NCBI RefSeq assembly: GCF_902729425.1
Contig: NZ_CACVCH010000001.1
Location: 7,501 to 71,500, forward strand
From: Magnetospirillum sp. SS-4
GTDB lineage: Bacteria > Pseudomonadota > Alphaproteobacteria > Rhodospirillales > Magnetospirillaceae
Direction: 5' to 3'
Length of the DNA: 64,000 nt
Under the pieces are notes generated by a model. That model had not been told where the DNA came from, did not search any database, and worked only from the letters and a program-made list of their open reading frames with translations. The position numbers and the translations under genes were made by a program. Below are positions 45,282 through 53,661 of the stretch, piece by piece; positions within the stretch are counted from its first letter, which is position 1; each line of letters opens with the position of its first letter.

Positions 45282-46958
45282 TCAGCCCTTCCAGCCATAG
45301 GCCGAACGCGCCTGCCCGGTCGAGATGACGCCGTTGCGGATCTCGCGCTCCAGTTGGGCGCGGTCGCGCTTGGTGGGGTCGCCATAGCCGCCGCCGCCGC
45401 CGGCCAGCTGGTGATAGACGGTCCCCTTGGGCACGCCGGTGATCAGGTCCTTGTTGCGCGGCACCACCCGCTTGCCGTCGGGATAGATCAGCTCGATCAG
45501 GTTCAACGTCGAATCGCCGCCGCCGAACAGGCCGAAGGCGGGCTCGAAATCGCCGTCACCGAAGGTGACCAACTGGGTATCGTCCGAGCCGATGACGAAC
45601 TCGGTCTCGACCCCCAGGCCGCCGCGCCACTGGCCGGGGCCGGCGGAATCGGCGGTGTATTCGTGCTTGACCAGCAGATGCGGCGTGGTCTGCTCGAACA
45701 TCTCGTAATCCTGGTCCAACAGACCGCCCGAGGCGTCGATCATGCCGATATGGTCATAGCCGTCGGTGCCCAGCATGGCGCCCGAGCCGCCCTTCAGCCC
45801 CATGAAGCCGATATCGACGTACTTTTCACCGCGCTTGGGGTCGATGCCGGTGGTCAGCGAGCACAGCAGGTTGTTCCAGCCGGCGGTGACCCGGTCCGGG
45901 ATCACCGGGGCCAGCGCCCGGATGATGGAATCGGCGTTGGGCGGGCAGAGATGGTTGCCGAAGGTGGTGGCCTTGGGATAGCTGGCGTTGAGGATGGTGC
46001 CCTCGGGAATGATGATCTCGATCGGCTTGATCATGCCCTCGTTGTGGGGGATGTCCGGGTTCACCATTTGCAGCAGGGTCAGCACGGTGGCCGAGGCCGA
46101 CGAGGTGAAGGTGCCGTTGACGAAGCCGTCGGTCTGCGGATCGGACCGGGTATAGTCGAAGGTGATGGAACGGTCCCTGACGGTGATGTCGACCCGGATG
46201 GTGAACACCGTGCCCTCGTGATGACCGTCGTAATAGACCTTGCCCTCGCCGGAATAGGTGCCGTTGGGGATCTTTTCCAGTTCGGCCTCCATCATCCGCC
46301 TTGTGGCGTCGAACAGCGCCTGCTTGTGGGCCAGGAAGCTGGAAAGGCCGTACTTGGTCAGGCATTCCAGGAACCGGCGCTCGCCCACCGTGCAGGCGCC
46401 CATCTGGGCGCGCATGTCGTGCTGGACGATGTCGAGGCGGATGTTGGCGAAGATCAGGTCCCAAACGTCCTTGCGGAACACGCCCTTGTCGTAGATCTTG
46501 ACCGGCGGGATGCGCAGCGCCTCCTGCCACACTTCCTTGGCGTTGGGATTGTAGCCGCCCGGCACGTTGCCGCCGATGTCGGCCTGATGGCCCTTGACGG
46601 CGGTCCAGCCCACCAGGGTTCCGTCCAGGAAGATCGGCTTGTAGACGGCGACGTCGTTGTTCTGGTTGCCCATGGAAAAGACGTCGTTGTGGAAGATGAC
46701 GTCGCCGGGGTGGATGTCGCCCTTGAAGTATTCCAGGATGTACTTGCAAACCGGGGCCAGCGAGAACGCCAGGATCGGCAGGTTCTCGGTCTGCTCCAGC
46801 ATGTTGCCGTCGGCGTCGTACAGACCGGTGACGAAGTCCTTGGCCTCGCACAGGATGGGCGAGCGGGTGGTCTTCTGCACCGATATGCTCATCTCGTCGG
46901 TGATCGACTTGAAGGTGCGCGCATAGACCGACAGCAGGATGGGATCGACTTTGGTCAT
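45282..46958 (-). CDS. Hydantoinase B/oxoprolinase family protein (HyuB)
   Basis: A 558-residue subunit paired with the HyuA-type protein. Family blocks include DFVTGLYDADGNMLEQTENL, FHNDVFSMGNQNNDVAV, GHQADIGGNVPGGYN and a C-terminal LAGGGGGYGDPTKRD. HyuA/HyuB pairs hydrolyse cyclic amides or, in the acetone and acetophenone carboxylase branch, carboxylate ketones with ATP. Six bases separate it from the HyuA gene. In this neighbourhood, with a B12 mutase, carboxylation of a CoA-pathway ketone is as plausible as ring-amide cleavage. Confidence 0.92.
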   Translation of the reverse strand: MTKVDPILLSVYARTFKSITDEMSISVQKTTRSPILCEAKDFVTGLYDADGNMLEQTENLPILAFSLAPVCKYILEYFKGDIHPGDVIFHNDVFSMGNQNNDVAVYKPIFLDGTLVGWTAVKGHQADIGGNVPGGYNPNAKEVWQEALRIPPVKIYDKGVFRKDVWDLIFANIRLDIVQHDMRAQMGACTVGERRFLECLTKYGLSSFLAHKQALFDATRRMMEAELEKIPNGTYSGEGKVYYDGHHEGTVFTIRVDITVRDRSITFDYTRSDPQTDGFVNGTFTSSASATVLTLLQMVNPDIPHNEGMIKPIEIIIPEGTILNASYPKATTFGNHLCPPNADSIIRALAPVIPDRVTAGWNNLLCSLTTGIDPKRGEKYVDIGFMGLKGGSGAMLGTDGYDHIGMIDASGGLLDQDYEMFEQTTPHLLVKHEYTADSAGPGQWRGGLGVETEFVIGSDDTQLVTFGDGDFEPAFGLFGGGDSTLNLIELIYPDGKRVVPRNKDLITGVPKGTVYHQLAGGGGGYGDPTKRDRAQLEREIRNGVISTGQARSAYGWKG

Positions 46959-46963
46959 GGCGG

Positions 46964-49075
46964 TCAGCCCTTCTTCAGAGTGGAGACGACGAGATCCTCG
47001 CGGCCCTTGCGGAAGATGGCGAAGGAGCCGGTGGCGTCGCAGACGCAGGAATTGGCCTCGCTGACGAAGATGGCGGTGGTGATCTCCTCGATCATGGCCG
47101 GGCCTTCGATCAGGTTGCCGTGGCGCAGCTTGTGGCCGTCATAGACCGGAATGGTCCGGAAGGCCTTGGCCTCGGGGATGTAGACCGGACGCTCGCCCTT
47201 CAGCGCCGCCCTGGGGTCGGTGCCGTGCCAGGGTTCCTTGGGCTGGGCCGGCTTGTCGGTGTGGCCCACCGCCTGGACACGGACGTTGATGATCTCGACC
47301 GGGGCCTTCTGGGCTTCCAGCGAATAGCCGTACAGCCGGTTGTGCTCGGCGTGGAACAAGGTGGTGATGGCGGCGATGTCGCGGGCCTTGACCGCCTCGG
47401 CCGGCACCTCGAACGACACCTCGTGGTATTGCTTCAGGTAGCGGCAGTCGAACTTGACGTGGACCTGCTGGCGATCAGTGCCGATGCGCTCCTCGCTCAG
47501 CAGCCTGCGGCCCTCGTCCACCATGTCGTCGATCAGCCCGTTCAGGCGCGGCCAGTCGATGGCGTCGAGGCGCGAGACGAAGGTGCGCACGAAATCGTGC
47601 TTCAGATCGCTCATCAGCATGCCGTAGGCGCACAGGATCGAGGATTCGCGGGGAACGATCTGGAACGGCATGTCCAGTTCCTCGCAGATCAGGCAGGAAT
47701 GGATCGGCCCGGCGCCGCCCGCCACGATCATCGGGAACTCGCGCGGGTCGAAGCCGCGCTTGATGGTGACCTCGCGCACGCCCTGGGCCATGTTGTTGCA
47801 GATGACCCGGTACATGCCGGCCGCCGCGTCCTCGATGGACATGCCCAACGGCTTGGCCACGTATTCCTCGATGGCGTCGCGGGCGGCCTGAAGGTCGATC
47901 TTCATCTTGCCGCCGGCGAAGTACTCGGCGTTGAGATAGCCCAGCACCAGATTGGCGTCGGTGGAGGTGGGGCGCTTGCCGCCCCGGCCGTAGCAGGCCG
48001 GGCCGGGCGCCGCGCCGGCCGAGGCCGGCCCCATGCGCAGCATGCCGCCCTCGTCGATCCAGCCGATCGAGCCGCCGCCGGCGCCGATGGTGTGGATGCC
48101 CAGCATGGGCAGCGCGATGCGGTGGCGGTCGATCTCGCCCTCGTTGACCATCACCGGAGTGTCCACCGCCAGCGAGGCCTCGAAGCTGGTGCCGCCCATG
48201 TCGACGGTGATGCACTTGTTCTGACCGTGGACGCGGGCATAGGCCAGACCGGCTCCCGGTCCCGCCGCCGGACCGGACAGCAGGGTCAGGGCGGAATTGT
48301 CGCGGGCCACCTGCGGCGTCATCACGCCGCCGTTGGATTGCATGATCAGCAGCAGGTTGCGAAAGCCCGCATCCTTCAGCCGCCCGATCAACTGGTCCAG
48401 ATAGTGGCTGAGCTTCGGCCCCACATAGGAATTCAGCGCCGTGGTGCTGATGCGGTCGTAGAAGCGGATCGAGGGCAGCAGGTCGGTCGACACCGTCAGG
48501 TAGGCGCCGGGCAGCCTGGCGCGGACCAGTTCGGCGGCCTGGCGCTCGTGCTCGGGATTGGCGAAGGCGTTGAGGAAGCAGATGGACACCGCCTCGACCT
48601 TCTCGGCCTTGAACAGCTCGATGGCGGCCTCGACCTCCTTGAGGCTGAGCGGGGCCAGCTCGGCGCCGTCGCGGTCGACGCGCTCGGTCACGCCGACGCG
48701 AAGGTAACGCTCCACCAGCGGCTGCACATTGGTGTAGCGGTTGTTGTACTGCTCTTCCCTGATGCCGCGCCGCATCTCCAGGGCGTCCTTGACCCCCTTG
48801 GTGGTGATCAGGCCGCACTTGGCGCCGGTGTGGGTCAAGGTGGCGTTGGTGGTCACCGTGGTGCCATGCACGATGGTGTCTATGCGCCCGGCGAAATGGG
48901 TCAGGGTCTCGGGCGGGGTCATCATCGCCGCGATCTCCTCCAGCCCCTGCACCACCGCGATGGAGGGGTCGTGGGGGGTGGAGAGCACCTTGTGGATCAT
49001 GGGCTCGGCGCCCTCTTCCGCGACGAAGAAGTCGGTGAAGGTGCCGCCCACGTCGATGCCAATCTTCAGGGTCAT
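46964..49075 (-). CDS. Hydantoinase A/oxoprolinase family protein (HyuA)
   Basis: A 703-residue ATP-dependent subunit with the actin/hexokinase-type fold of HyuA. The N-terminus KIGIDVGGTFTDFFVAEEG is the phosphate-1 motif. VHGTTVTTNATL, LLSGPAAGPGAGLAYARVHG and ITVDMGGTSFEASL are the further family motifs, and AGGAGPIHSCLICEEL is close to the usual GGAGPxHA block. It overlaps the ligase gene by four bases (ATGA) and precedes hyuB by five, making a tight functional unit. The substrate is unknown; acetophenone carboxylase, N-methylhydantoinase and 5-oxoprolinase are homologues. Confidence 0.93.
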   Translation of the reverse strand: MTLKIGIDVGGTFTDFFVAEEGAEPMIHKVLSTPHDPSIAVVQGLEEIAAMMTPPETLTHFAGRIDTIVHGTTVTTNATLTHTGAKCGLITTKGVKDALEMRRGIREEQYNNRYTNVQPLVERYLRVGVTERVDRDGAELAPLSLKEVEAAIELFKAEKVEAVSICFLNAFANPEHERQAAELVRARLPGAYLTVSTDLLPSIRFYDRISTTALNSYVGPKLSHYLDQLIGRLKDAGFRNLLLIMQSNGGVMTPQVARDNSALTLLSGPAAGPGAGLAYARVHGQNKCITVDMGGTSFEASLAVDTPVMVNEGEIDRHRIALPMLGIHTIGAGGGSIGWIDEGGMLRMGPASAGAAPGPACYGRGGKRPTSTDANLVLGYLNAEYFAGGKMKIDLQAARDAIEEYVAKPLGMSIEDAAAGMYRVICNNMAQGVREVTIKRGFDPREFPMIVAGGAGPIHSCLICEELDMPFQIVPRESSILCAYGMLMSDLKHDFVRTFVSRLDAIDWPRLNGLIDDMVDEGRRLLSEERIGTDRQQVHVKFDCRYLKQYHEVSFEVPAEAVKARDIAAITTLFHAEHNRLYGYSLEAQKAPVEIINVRVQAVGHTDKPAQPKEPWHGTDPRAALKGERPVYIPEAKAFRTIPVYDGHKLRHGNLIEGPAMIEEITTAIFVSEANSCVCDATGSFAIFRKGREDLVVSTLKKG

Positions 49076-50619
49076 AGGGATTTCTCCGGCTCTTTGGACG
49101 TCTGCCAGGGCATGTCCTTGACGATTTCGCGAATTCTGGCCTTGATCAGCTTGCCGATGCTGGTGCGCGGCAACTGGTCCAGGAACACCACGCCGCGCGG
49201 ATGCTTGTAACGGGCCACCCGCCCCTCGAAGAGGGCCAGAACCCGCTCGACGGTCAGCCGGACCCCCGGCCGGGGCACCACCACCGCCACCGGCACTTCG
49301 CCCCAGCGCTCGTCGGGACGGGCGACCACGGCGGCCTCGGCGATATCGGGGCATTCGGCCAGGACCATTTCCAACTGGGCGGGATAGATGTTCTCGCCGC
49401 CCGAGATGATCATGTCCTTCTTGCGGTCCTTGACCACCAGATAGCCGTCGTCGTCCAGCTCGCCGACGTCGCCGGTATGGAACCAGCCGTTCTGGAGCGC
49501 GCTGGCGGTGGACTTCTCGTCCCGCCAATAGCCGGCCATGACGTTGGGACCCTTGACCAGGATCTCGCCGGCCTCGCCGCGGCCCACCTCGGACCCCACC
49601 GGATCGACGATGCGCAGCTCGCAATGGATGGCGCATTTGCCGGTGACGCCCAGGCGCCCGGCGTCGGCGAGACGCTGATAGGCGGCGATGGGGCCGGTCT
49701 CGGTCGAGCCGTAGACCTGGATCAGCTTGATGCCATCCTTGGCCAGCGCCTGCGGCAGCCGCACCGGCACGATGGTCGATCCGGTGGTGACGCAGCGCAG
49801 CGACGAGAAGTCGGTCCTGGCCCAATCCGGGCTGGCCATCATCATGTCCAGCTGGGTCGGCACCAGCACGGTCAGGGTAATGCGCTCGGCCCGGATGGCG
49901 GCCAGCGCCGCCTCGGGGGTGAACTTGCGGTGCAGCGTCACCGTGGCGCCCGAATGCAGCGCCGGCAGGGTCAGGATGTTGAGCCCGCCCACATGGAACA
50001 GCGGCAGGGTGGTCAGCACCCGGTCCTGGCTGGTCAGGTCGTGCATGTGGATGGAATTGACCGCGTTCCACAGCACCGCTTCCTGGGTCAGGGTGGCGCC
50101 CTTGGGAGTGCCGGTGGTGCCCGAGGTGTAGCAGAGCAGCAGCAGGTCGGAATAACGGCCGGTGCCCTTGTCGGCCAGCGGAATCGCCGCCTCGGCCATG
50201 GCGTCCCAGTCCAGCCAGCCGGGGCGCGGGCCGCCGGTGCACACCCGGCGGCAATCGCCGAAGCCCTTGCCGTATTGCTCGATCAAGGCGGCGAAATCAG
50301 GCTCGACCGCCAGCACGGTCGGCGAGGCGTCGTGGAACAGAACGTCGACCTCGGCCGGGGCCAGCCGCCAGTTGATGGGCATGAACATGGCCCCCAGCCG
50401 GGCGCAGGCGAACAGCAGCACCAGGGATTCCGGGCTGTTCAGTCCCAGCCACGCCACCCGGTCGCCATGACGGACCCCCAGCCCCTGGTCCAGCACATGG
50501 GCGACCTGGCCGATGCGCCGGGACAGCTCGGCATAGCTCCAGGCGCGCTCCTCGCAGCGAAGCGCCGGCTTGTCGCCGTGAAATCCGGCCCAGCGATCGA
50601 TCCAATCCGCGACGTTCAT
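49072..50619 (-). CDS. Acyl-CoA synthetase (AMP-forming ligase)
   Basis: A 515-residue ANL-superfamily enzyme that activates a carboxylic acid to its CoA thioester. The AMP-binding motif LLLCYTSGTTGTPKGATLT, the A5 segment QVYGSTETG, GWFHTGDVGELDDDGYLVVK and DRKKDMIISGGENIYP are intact. The A10 lysine is in PRTSIGKLIKARIRE. I use the ATG at 50619 behind AGGAGAGG. It is the likely entry enzyme of the gene block, but substrate class (fatty, aromatic or cyclic) cannot be told from these motifs. Confidence 0.93.
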   Translation of the reverse strand: MNVADWIDRWAGFHGDKPALRCEERAWSYAELSRRIGQVAHVLDQGLGVRHGDRVAWLGLNSPESLVLLFACARLGAMFMPINWRLAPAEVDVLFHDASPTVLAVEPDFAALIEQYGKGFGDCRRVCTGGPRPGWLDWDAMAEAAIPLADKGTGRYSDLLLLCYTSGTTGTPKGATLTQEAVLWNAVNSIHMHDLTSQDRVLTTLPLFHVGGLNILTLPALHSGATVTLHRKFTPEAALAAIRAERITLTVLVPTQLDMMMASPDWARTDFSSLRCVTTGSTIVPVRLPQALAKDGIKLIQVYGSTETGPIAAYQRLADAGRLGVTGKCAIHCELRIVDPVGSEVGRGEAGEILVKGPNVMAGYWRDEKSTASALQNGWFHTGDVGELDDDGYLVVKDRKKDMIISGGENIYPAQLEMVLAECPDIAEAAVVARPDERWGEVPVAVVVPRPGVRLTVERVLALFEGRVARYKHPRGVVFLDQLPRTSIGKLIKARIREIVKDMPWQTSKEPEKSL

Positions 50620-50670
50620 CACCTCTCCTCCCCGAGTGGTGCATTCCGGCAAGAGCCGTCTTGCGGTGAC

Positions 50671-50760
50671 CTCGCCCTTCGAGACGCTTTGCTCCTCAGG
50701 GTGAGGTCATCCCGAATCCTCATCCTGAGGAGGCCCGTGAGGGCCGTCTCGAAGGATGGG
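50671..50760. repeat. Intergenic palindromic repeat, copy 2
   Basis: Contains CCTCATCCTGAGGAGGCCCG and GGGCCGTCTCGAAGGATG, shared with the copy at 42051-42137, with a matching CTTCGAGAC on the left. It occupies the gap between the thiolase and ligase genes, so it divides the same gene block a second time. Confidence 0.85.
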
Positions 50761-50790
50761 GGGGGCATCGTCGTCATGGTTCCCGCTCCC

Positions 50791-51996
50791 TCAGGCGTCG
50801 GTGACCTGCAACACCACCGCCATGGCGGTGTCACCGGCGGCGCAGCCGCTGAACAGGCCGTAACCGCCGCCCTTCAGTACCAGTTCCTCGATCACCTCGA
50901 TGACACCGCGGGCACCCATGGGCGCCTGGGGATGGCCCCAGACCAGCGACGAGCCGAAATTGTTCATGGTCATGACGTCGATGCCCATCTCGGCGGCGAA
51001 GGCGATGTCGTTGACGGCGAAGGGATTATGCAGCTTGACCACATCGATCTGGCGGATGTCCAGACCCGCCTGGGCCAGCGCCTGCCGGGCGGCGGGGACC
51101 GGCGCCTTGGGCATGAGGCTGGGCTGGACGCGGGCAAGGCCGAAGCCCAGCAGGCGGATGGCGATCTTGGGATTCTTCGACATCTCGCGCGCCCGGCCGG
51201 GCGCGGCGACCACGATGCCGGCATTGCCGTCGGCGGGATGGGTCTGGCCGCCAAAGGTGACGGTGCCGCCGTCGAGGATCGGCTTCAGCCGGGCCAGCCC
51301 CTCGGCGGTCGAGAAGTTGATGCCCTCGTCGCCGGACAGGCTGCCCGCCACCTTCTTGTAATTGGCCGACGGTACCTCGAACGGCAGGGTCATGAAGCGC
51401 CTGAGAAAGGCGGAATCATCGGCGGTGGCGGCGCGGTACTGCTCTTCCCGACGCAGCACCAGCTCGTGCTGGCGGCCGGTGTCCACCTTGAACTCGGCGG
51501 CGACGTTCTCGGCGGTCACCAGCATGGATTTGCGGGTGAACGGGTCGAACGAGAAGTTCTGCATCACCCAGTCCTCGGACTCGCCGGTGCCGCCGGCCGC
51601 CTGGGGGGCGGGATAGTAGATGTGCGGTCCGTTGGAGGTGCGGTCGCAGGTCAAGGCCAGGGCCGAGGCGGCCAGTCCCGACTGGATTTCCTGGGCGGCG
51701 GCCAGCAGGCAGCGGACGCCGGTGGCGCAGGCCTGCGACAGGGTCGGCCCGCCCACATGCTCGGCCCCGATCATCCCCATCAGCCACGGCAGGCCGTAGA
51801 AGCAATGCTTCTGCGGCACCGACATGCCCATCACGCCGTAATCGAAGGCGGAAGCGGGAATGCCGCGCTTCTTCAGTTCGGCCTTGGCCACATGGGCGGC
51901 GAACTCCACCGAGTGAAGATGGGCGAAGCTGCCCTGCCAGCGGACGAACGGCGTCGTCCAGTAGCAGCCATAGGGGATCTCGGCGACATAGGTCAT
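50791..51996 (-). CDS. Thiolase-family protein
   Basis: A 401-residue thiolase-fold protein. The nucleophilic Cys lies in LSQACATGVRCLL. HNPFAVNDIAFA and GHPQAPMGARG correspond to the usual NEAFA and GHPxGxxG blocks but differ in detail, and the second cysteine is in SGCAAGDTA. The changes suggest a specialised beta-ketoacyl-CoA thiolase rather than a general acetyl-CoA acetyltransferase. It follows the MaoC gene by 12 bases and should carry out the final cleavage of the pathway. Confidence 0.9.
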   Translation of the reverse strand: MTYVAEIPYGCYWTTPFVRWQGSFAHLHSVEFAAHVAKAELKKRGIPASAFDYGVMGMSVPQKHCFYGLPWLMGMIGAEHVGGPTLSQACATGVRCLLAAAQEIQSGLAASALALTCDRTSNGPHIYYPAPQAAGGTGESEDWVMQNFSFDPFTRKSMLVTAENVAAEFKVDTGRQHELVLRREEQYRAATADDSAFLRRFMTLPFEVPSANYKKVAGSLSGDEGINFSTAEGLARLKPILDGGTVTFGGQTHPADGNAGIVVAAPGRAREMSKNPKIAIRLLGFGLARVQPSLMPKAPVPAARQALAQAGLDIRQIDVVKLHNPFAVNDIAFAAEMGIDVMTMNNFGSSLVWGHPQAPMGARGVIEVIEELVLKGGGYGLFSGCAAGDTAMAVVLQVTDA

Positions 51997-52008
51997 GGAA
52001 GGATTTCC

Positions 52009-52425
52009 TTATGACAGCGCGATGCGGGCCTGACCGGCCAGGGTCTGCTCGCCCTTCTGGTTCAGGGCGGTGATGTCCAGGTCCACATAGGCCTCGCCGG
52101 CCTCCTCGCCCTTGGCCTTGACCACGCCCTTGCAGGTGATGGTGTCGCCGGGAAAGGCCATGGCGGTGAAGCGGGCCGAATAGGAGCGCACCGCCTTCTG
52201 CGGCGCCCAGTTGGTCAGCACCTGGCCGAGGAAGGCCATGGACAGCATGCCGTGGGCGATGACGCCGGGCAGGCCGCCGTTCCTGGCCTGCTCGTCGTCG
52301 AGGTGGATGGGATTGTGATCGCCCGAGGCACCGGCGAACAGCGCCAGCTGGGTGCGGGTGATCACCGGCTTGACCAGGTCGGGAATGGCATCGCCGACGG
52401 AGATATCCTGGAAGCGGACGGTCAT
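52009..52425 (-). CDS. MaoC-like hot-dog dehydratase
   Basis: A 138-residue (R)-specific enoyl-CoA hydratase-type protein. The catalytic Asp/His dyad is present in GASGDHNPIHLDDEQA, followed by GVIAHGMLSMAFLG. It is 12 bases downstream of a second hot-dog protein. Such pairs, like HadAB and ChsH1/ChsH2, form heteromeric hydratases in which one partner carries the dyad. Confidence 0.92.
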   Translation of the reverse strand: MTVRFQDISVGDAIPDLVKPVITRTQLALFAGASGDHNPIHLDDEQARNGGLPGVIAHGMLSMAFLGQVLTNWAPQKAVRSYSARFTAMAFPGDTITCKGVVKAKGEEAGEAYVDLDITALNQKGEQTLAGQARIALS

Positions 52426-52437
52426 GGCGGCTCTCCT

Positions 52438-52878
52438 CTAGGTCCGGACGACGATGGTGGTGCGCAGGTCGCAGACCGGCTGCCCGTCCTGGTTGACCAG
52501 GGCGGTCTCGGTGACGATGAACCAGAGGGCGCCGCCCTTCTTGGAATACATCTCCAGCACCGTCTGCTGGCCGGTGATGACGTCGCCGGCGCAGATGTCG
52601 CCCCGATAGACGAAGGACTGCTCGCCGTGCATCGAGCGGGTCTTGTCGACCCCCAGGTCGTCCAGAATCAGGAAGGGCTGCTCGGCGTCCATGGCGATGG
52701 TGAAGCCGAAGGTCGGCGGCGCCGGCAGCGAGCGGTAGCCGGCGGCCCTGGCGGCGGCCTCGTCGGTATAGACCGGATTGGTCTCGCCGATGGCCTTGGC
52801 GAACAGGCGAAGGCGGCCCTTTTCCACCTCCACCGTGAACGGGGCGTAAGTCTTGCCCACGATGCCCTGGTCGAGCAT
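52438..52878 (-). CDS. FAS1-like/MaoC N-terminal dehydratase-domain protein
   Basis: A 146-residue hot-dog protein of the MaoC N-terminal type (MLDQGIVGKTYAPFTVEVEK, then RLFAKAIGETNPVYTDEAAA). It lacks the Asp/His dyad and should serve as the structural and substrate-binding partner of the following MaoC protein. The ATG at 52878 has AGGGAGGAG. It is the first gene of the minus-strand block and faces the TetR operator pair. Confidence 0.9.
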   Translation of the reverse strand: MLDQGIVGKTYAPFTVEVEKGRLRLFAKAIGETNPVYTDEAAARAAGYRSLPAPPTFGFTIAMDAEQPFLILDDLGVDKTRSMHGEQSFVYRGDICAGDVITGQQTVLEMYSKKGGALWFIVTETALVNQDGQPVCDLRTTIVVRT

Positions 52879-52962
52879 GAACTCCTCCCTCCTGGATGGT
52901 CCCGTCGCTGACGCCCCCGCGAGGCGCTCAGTCATTTCATGTCTATAGGAACGCTACTCCGG

Positions 52963-53003
52963 TTTTACGCACCTGTAAAACACAATTTTACGACTATGTA
53001 AAA
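52963..53003. promoter_or_regulatory. Two identical-arm palindromes, likely TetR operators
   Basis: TTTTACGCACCTGTAAAA (52963-52980) and TTTTACGACTATGTAAAA (52986-53003) share perfect TTTTAC/GTAAAA arms around different six-base centres. The centres are 23 bp apart, near two helical turns. They lie between the divergent TetR gene and the first gene of the catabolic block, so one repressor could control both. Binding is inferred. Confidence 0.82.
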
Positions 53004-53073
53004 TTCGTTGCGTTCCGCCCGCTCTGCCGCTAGGGTGACACTAGGGTGATGCCAGCCGAGAGGTCAGTCCAAC

Positions 53074-53661
53074 ATGAGCCGTCGAATAGAAATTCTAAGA
53101 CGAGCGACGGAAGTGTTCGAGCGACAAGGCGTAAACAGGACGTCTATCGAGGATATCGCCAAGGCAGTTGGCGTCAAGCGCGAAGCGATATACTACTACT
53201 TCCGCAGTCGCGGAGAAATATTGCTTAGGATCATACTACCGCAGAGCACATCCATGACGATGGCCTTGCAGGGAATCATCAATTCCAACGTCAGCGACGC
53301 CGACAAGCTGCGGGCGGCCATCCGCAATCACCTGGACAGCTTCAACCCCAATTACCTGGAAATGACGGTGGCGCTGCGCGAGGAACATTTCCTCGACGAC
53401 GATCCCAAGCTGAAGGAATTGCGCCGATCGTGGAGCGAATACAGCGACCTGTGGACCCGGCTGGTGGCCGAGGGCCAGGAGCGCGGCGCCTTCAAGAGCG
53501 CTCTCAATCCGAAGATGGTGGCCTTCGGCATTCTCGGCATGTGCAACTGGCTGTCGCGCTGGTACGACCCGTCCAAGGACGTGACGGTGGAGCAGATCAT
53601 CGAGACCTTCTACACCATGACCGCCCACGGCATTCTCGACGGTCAGCCGCCGGCGGCCTGA
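53074..53661 (+). CDS. TetR-family transcriptional regulator
   Basis: A 195-residue repressor. The helix-turn-helix is RTSIEDIAKAVGVKREAIYY with YFRSRGEILLRII following, typical of the TetR clade that senses acyl-CoAs or other hydrophobic ligands. It is transcribed away from the CoA-linked gene block, with paired palindromes between the two. Its end overlaps the convergent MFS gene by 19 bases. The probable ligand is a CoA intermediate of the pathway, by analogy with FadR- and KstR-type TetR proteins. Confidence 0.92.
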   Translation: MSRRIEILRRATEVFERQGVNRTSIEDIAKAVGVKREAIYYYFRSRGEILLRIILPQSTSMTMALQGIINSNVSDADKLRAAIRNHLDSFNPNYLEMTVALREEHFLDDDPKLKELRRSWSEYSDLWTRLVAEGQERGAFKSALNPKMVAFGILGMCNWLSRWYDPSKDVTVEQIIETFYTMTAHGILDGQPPAA

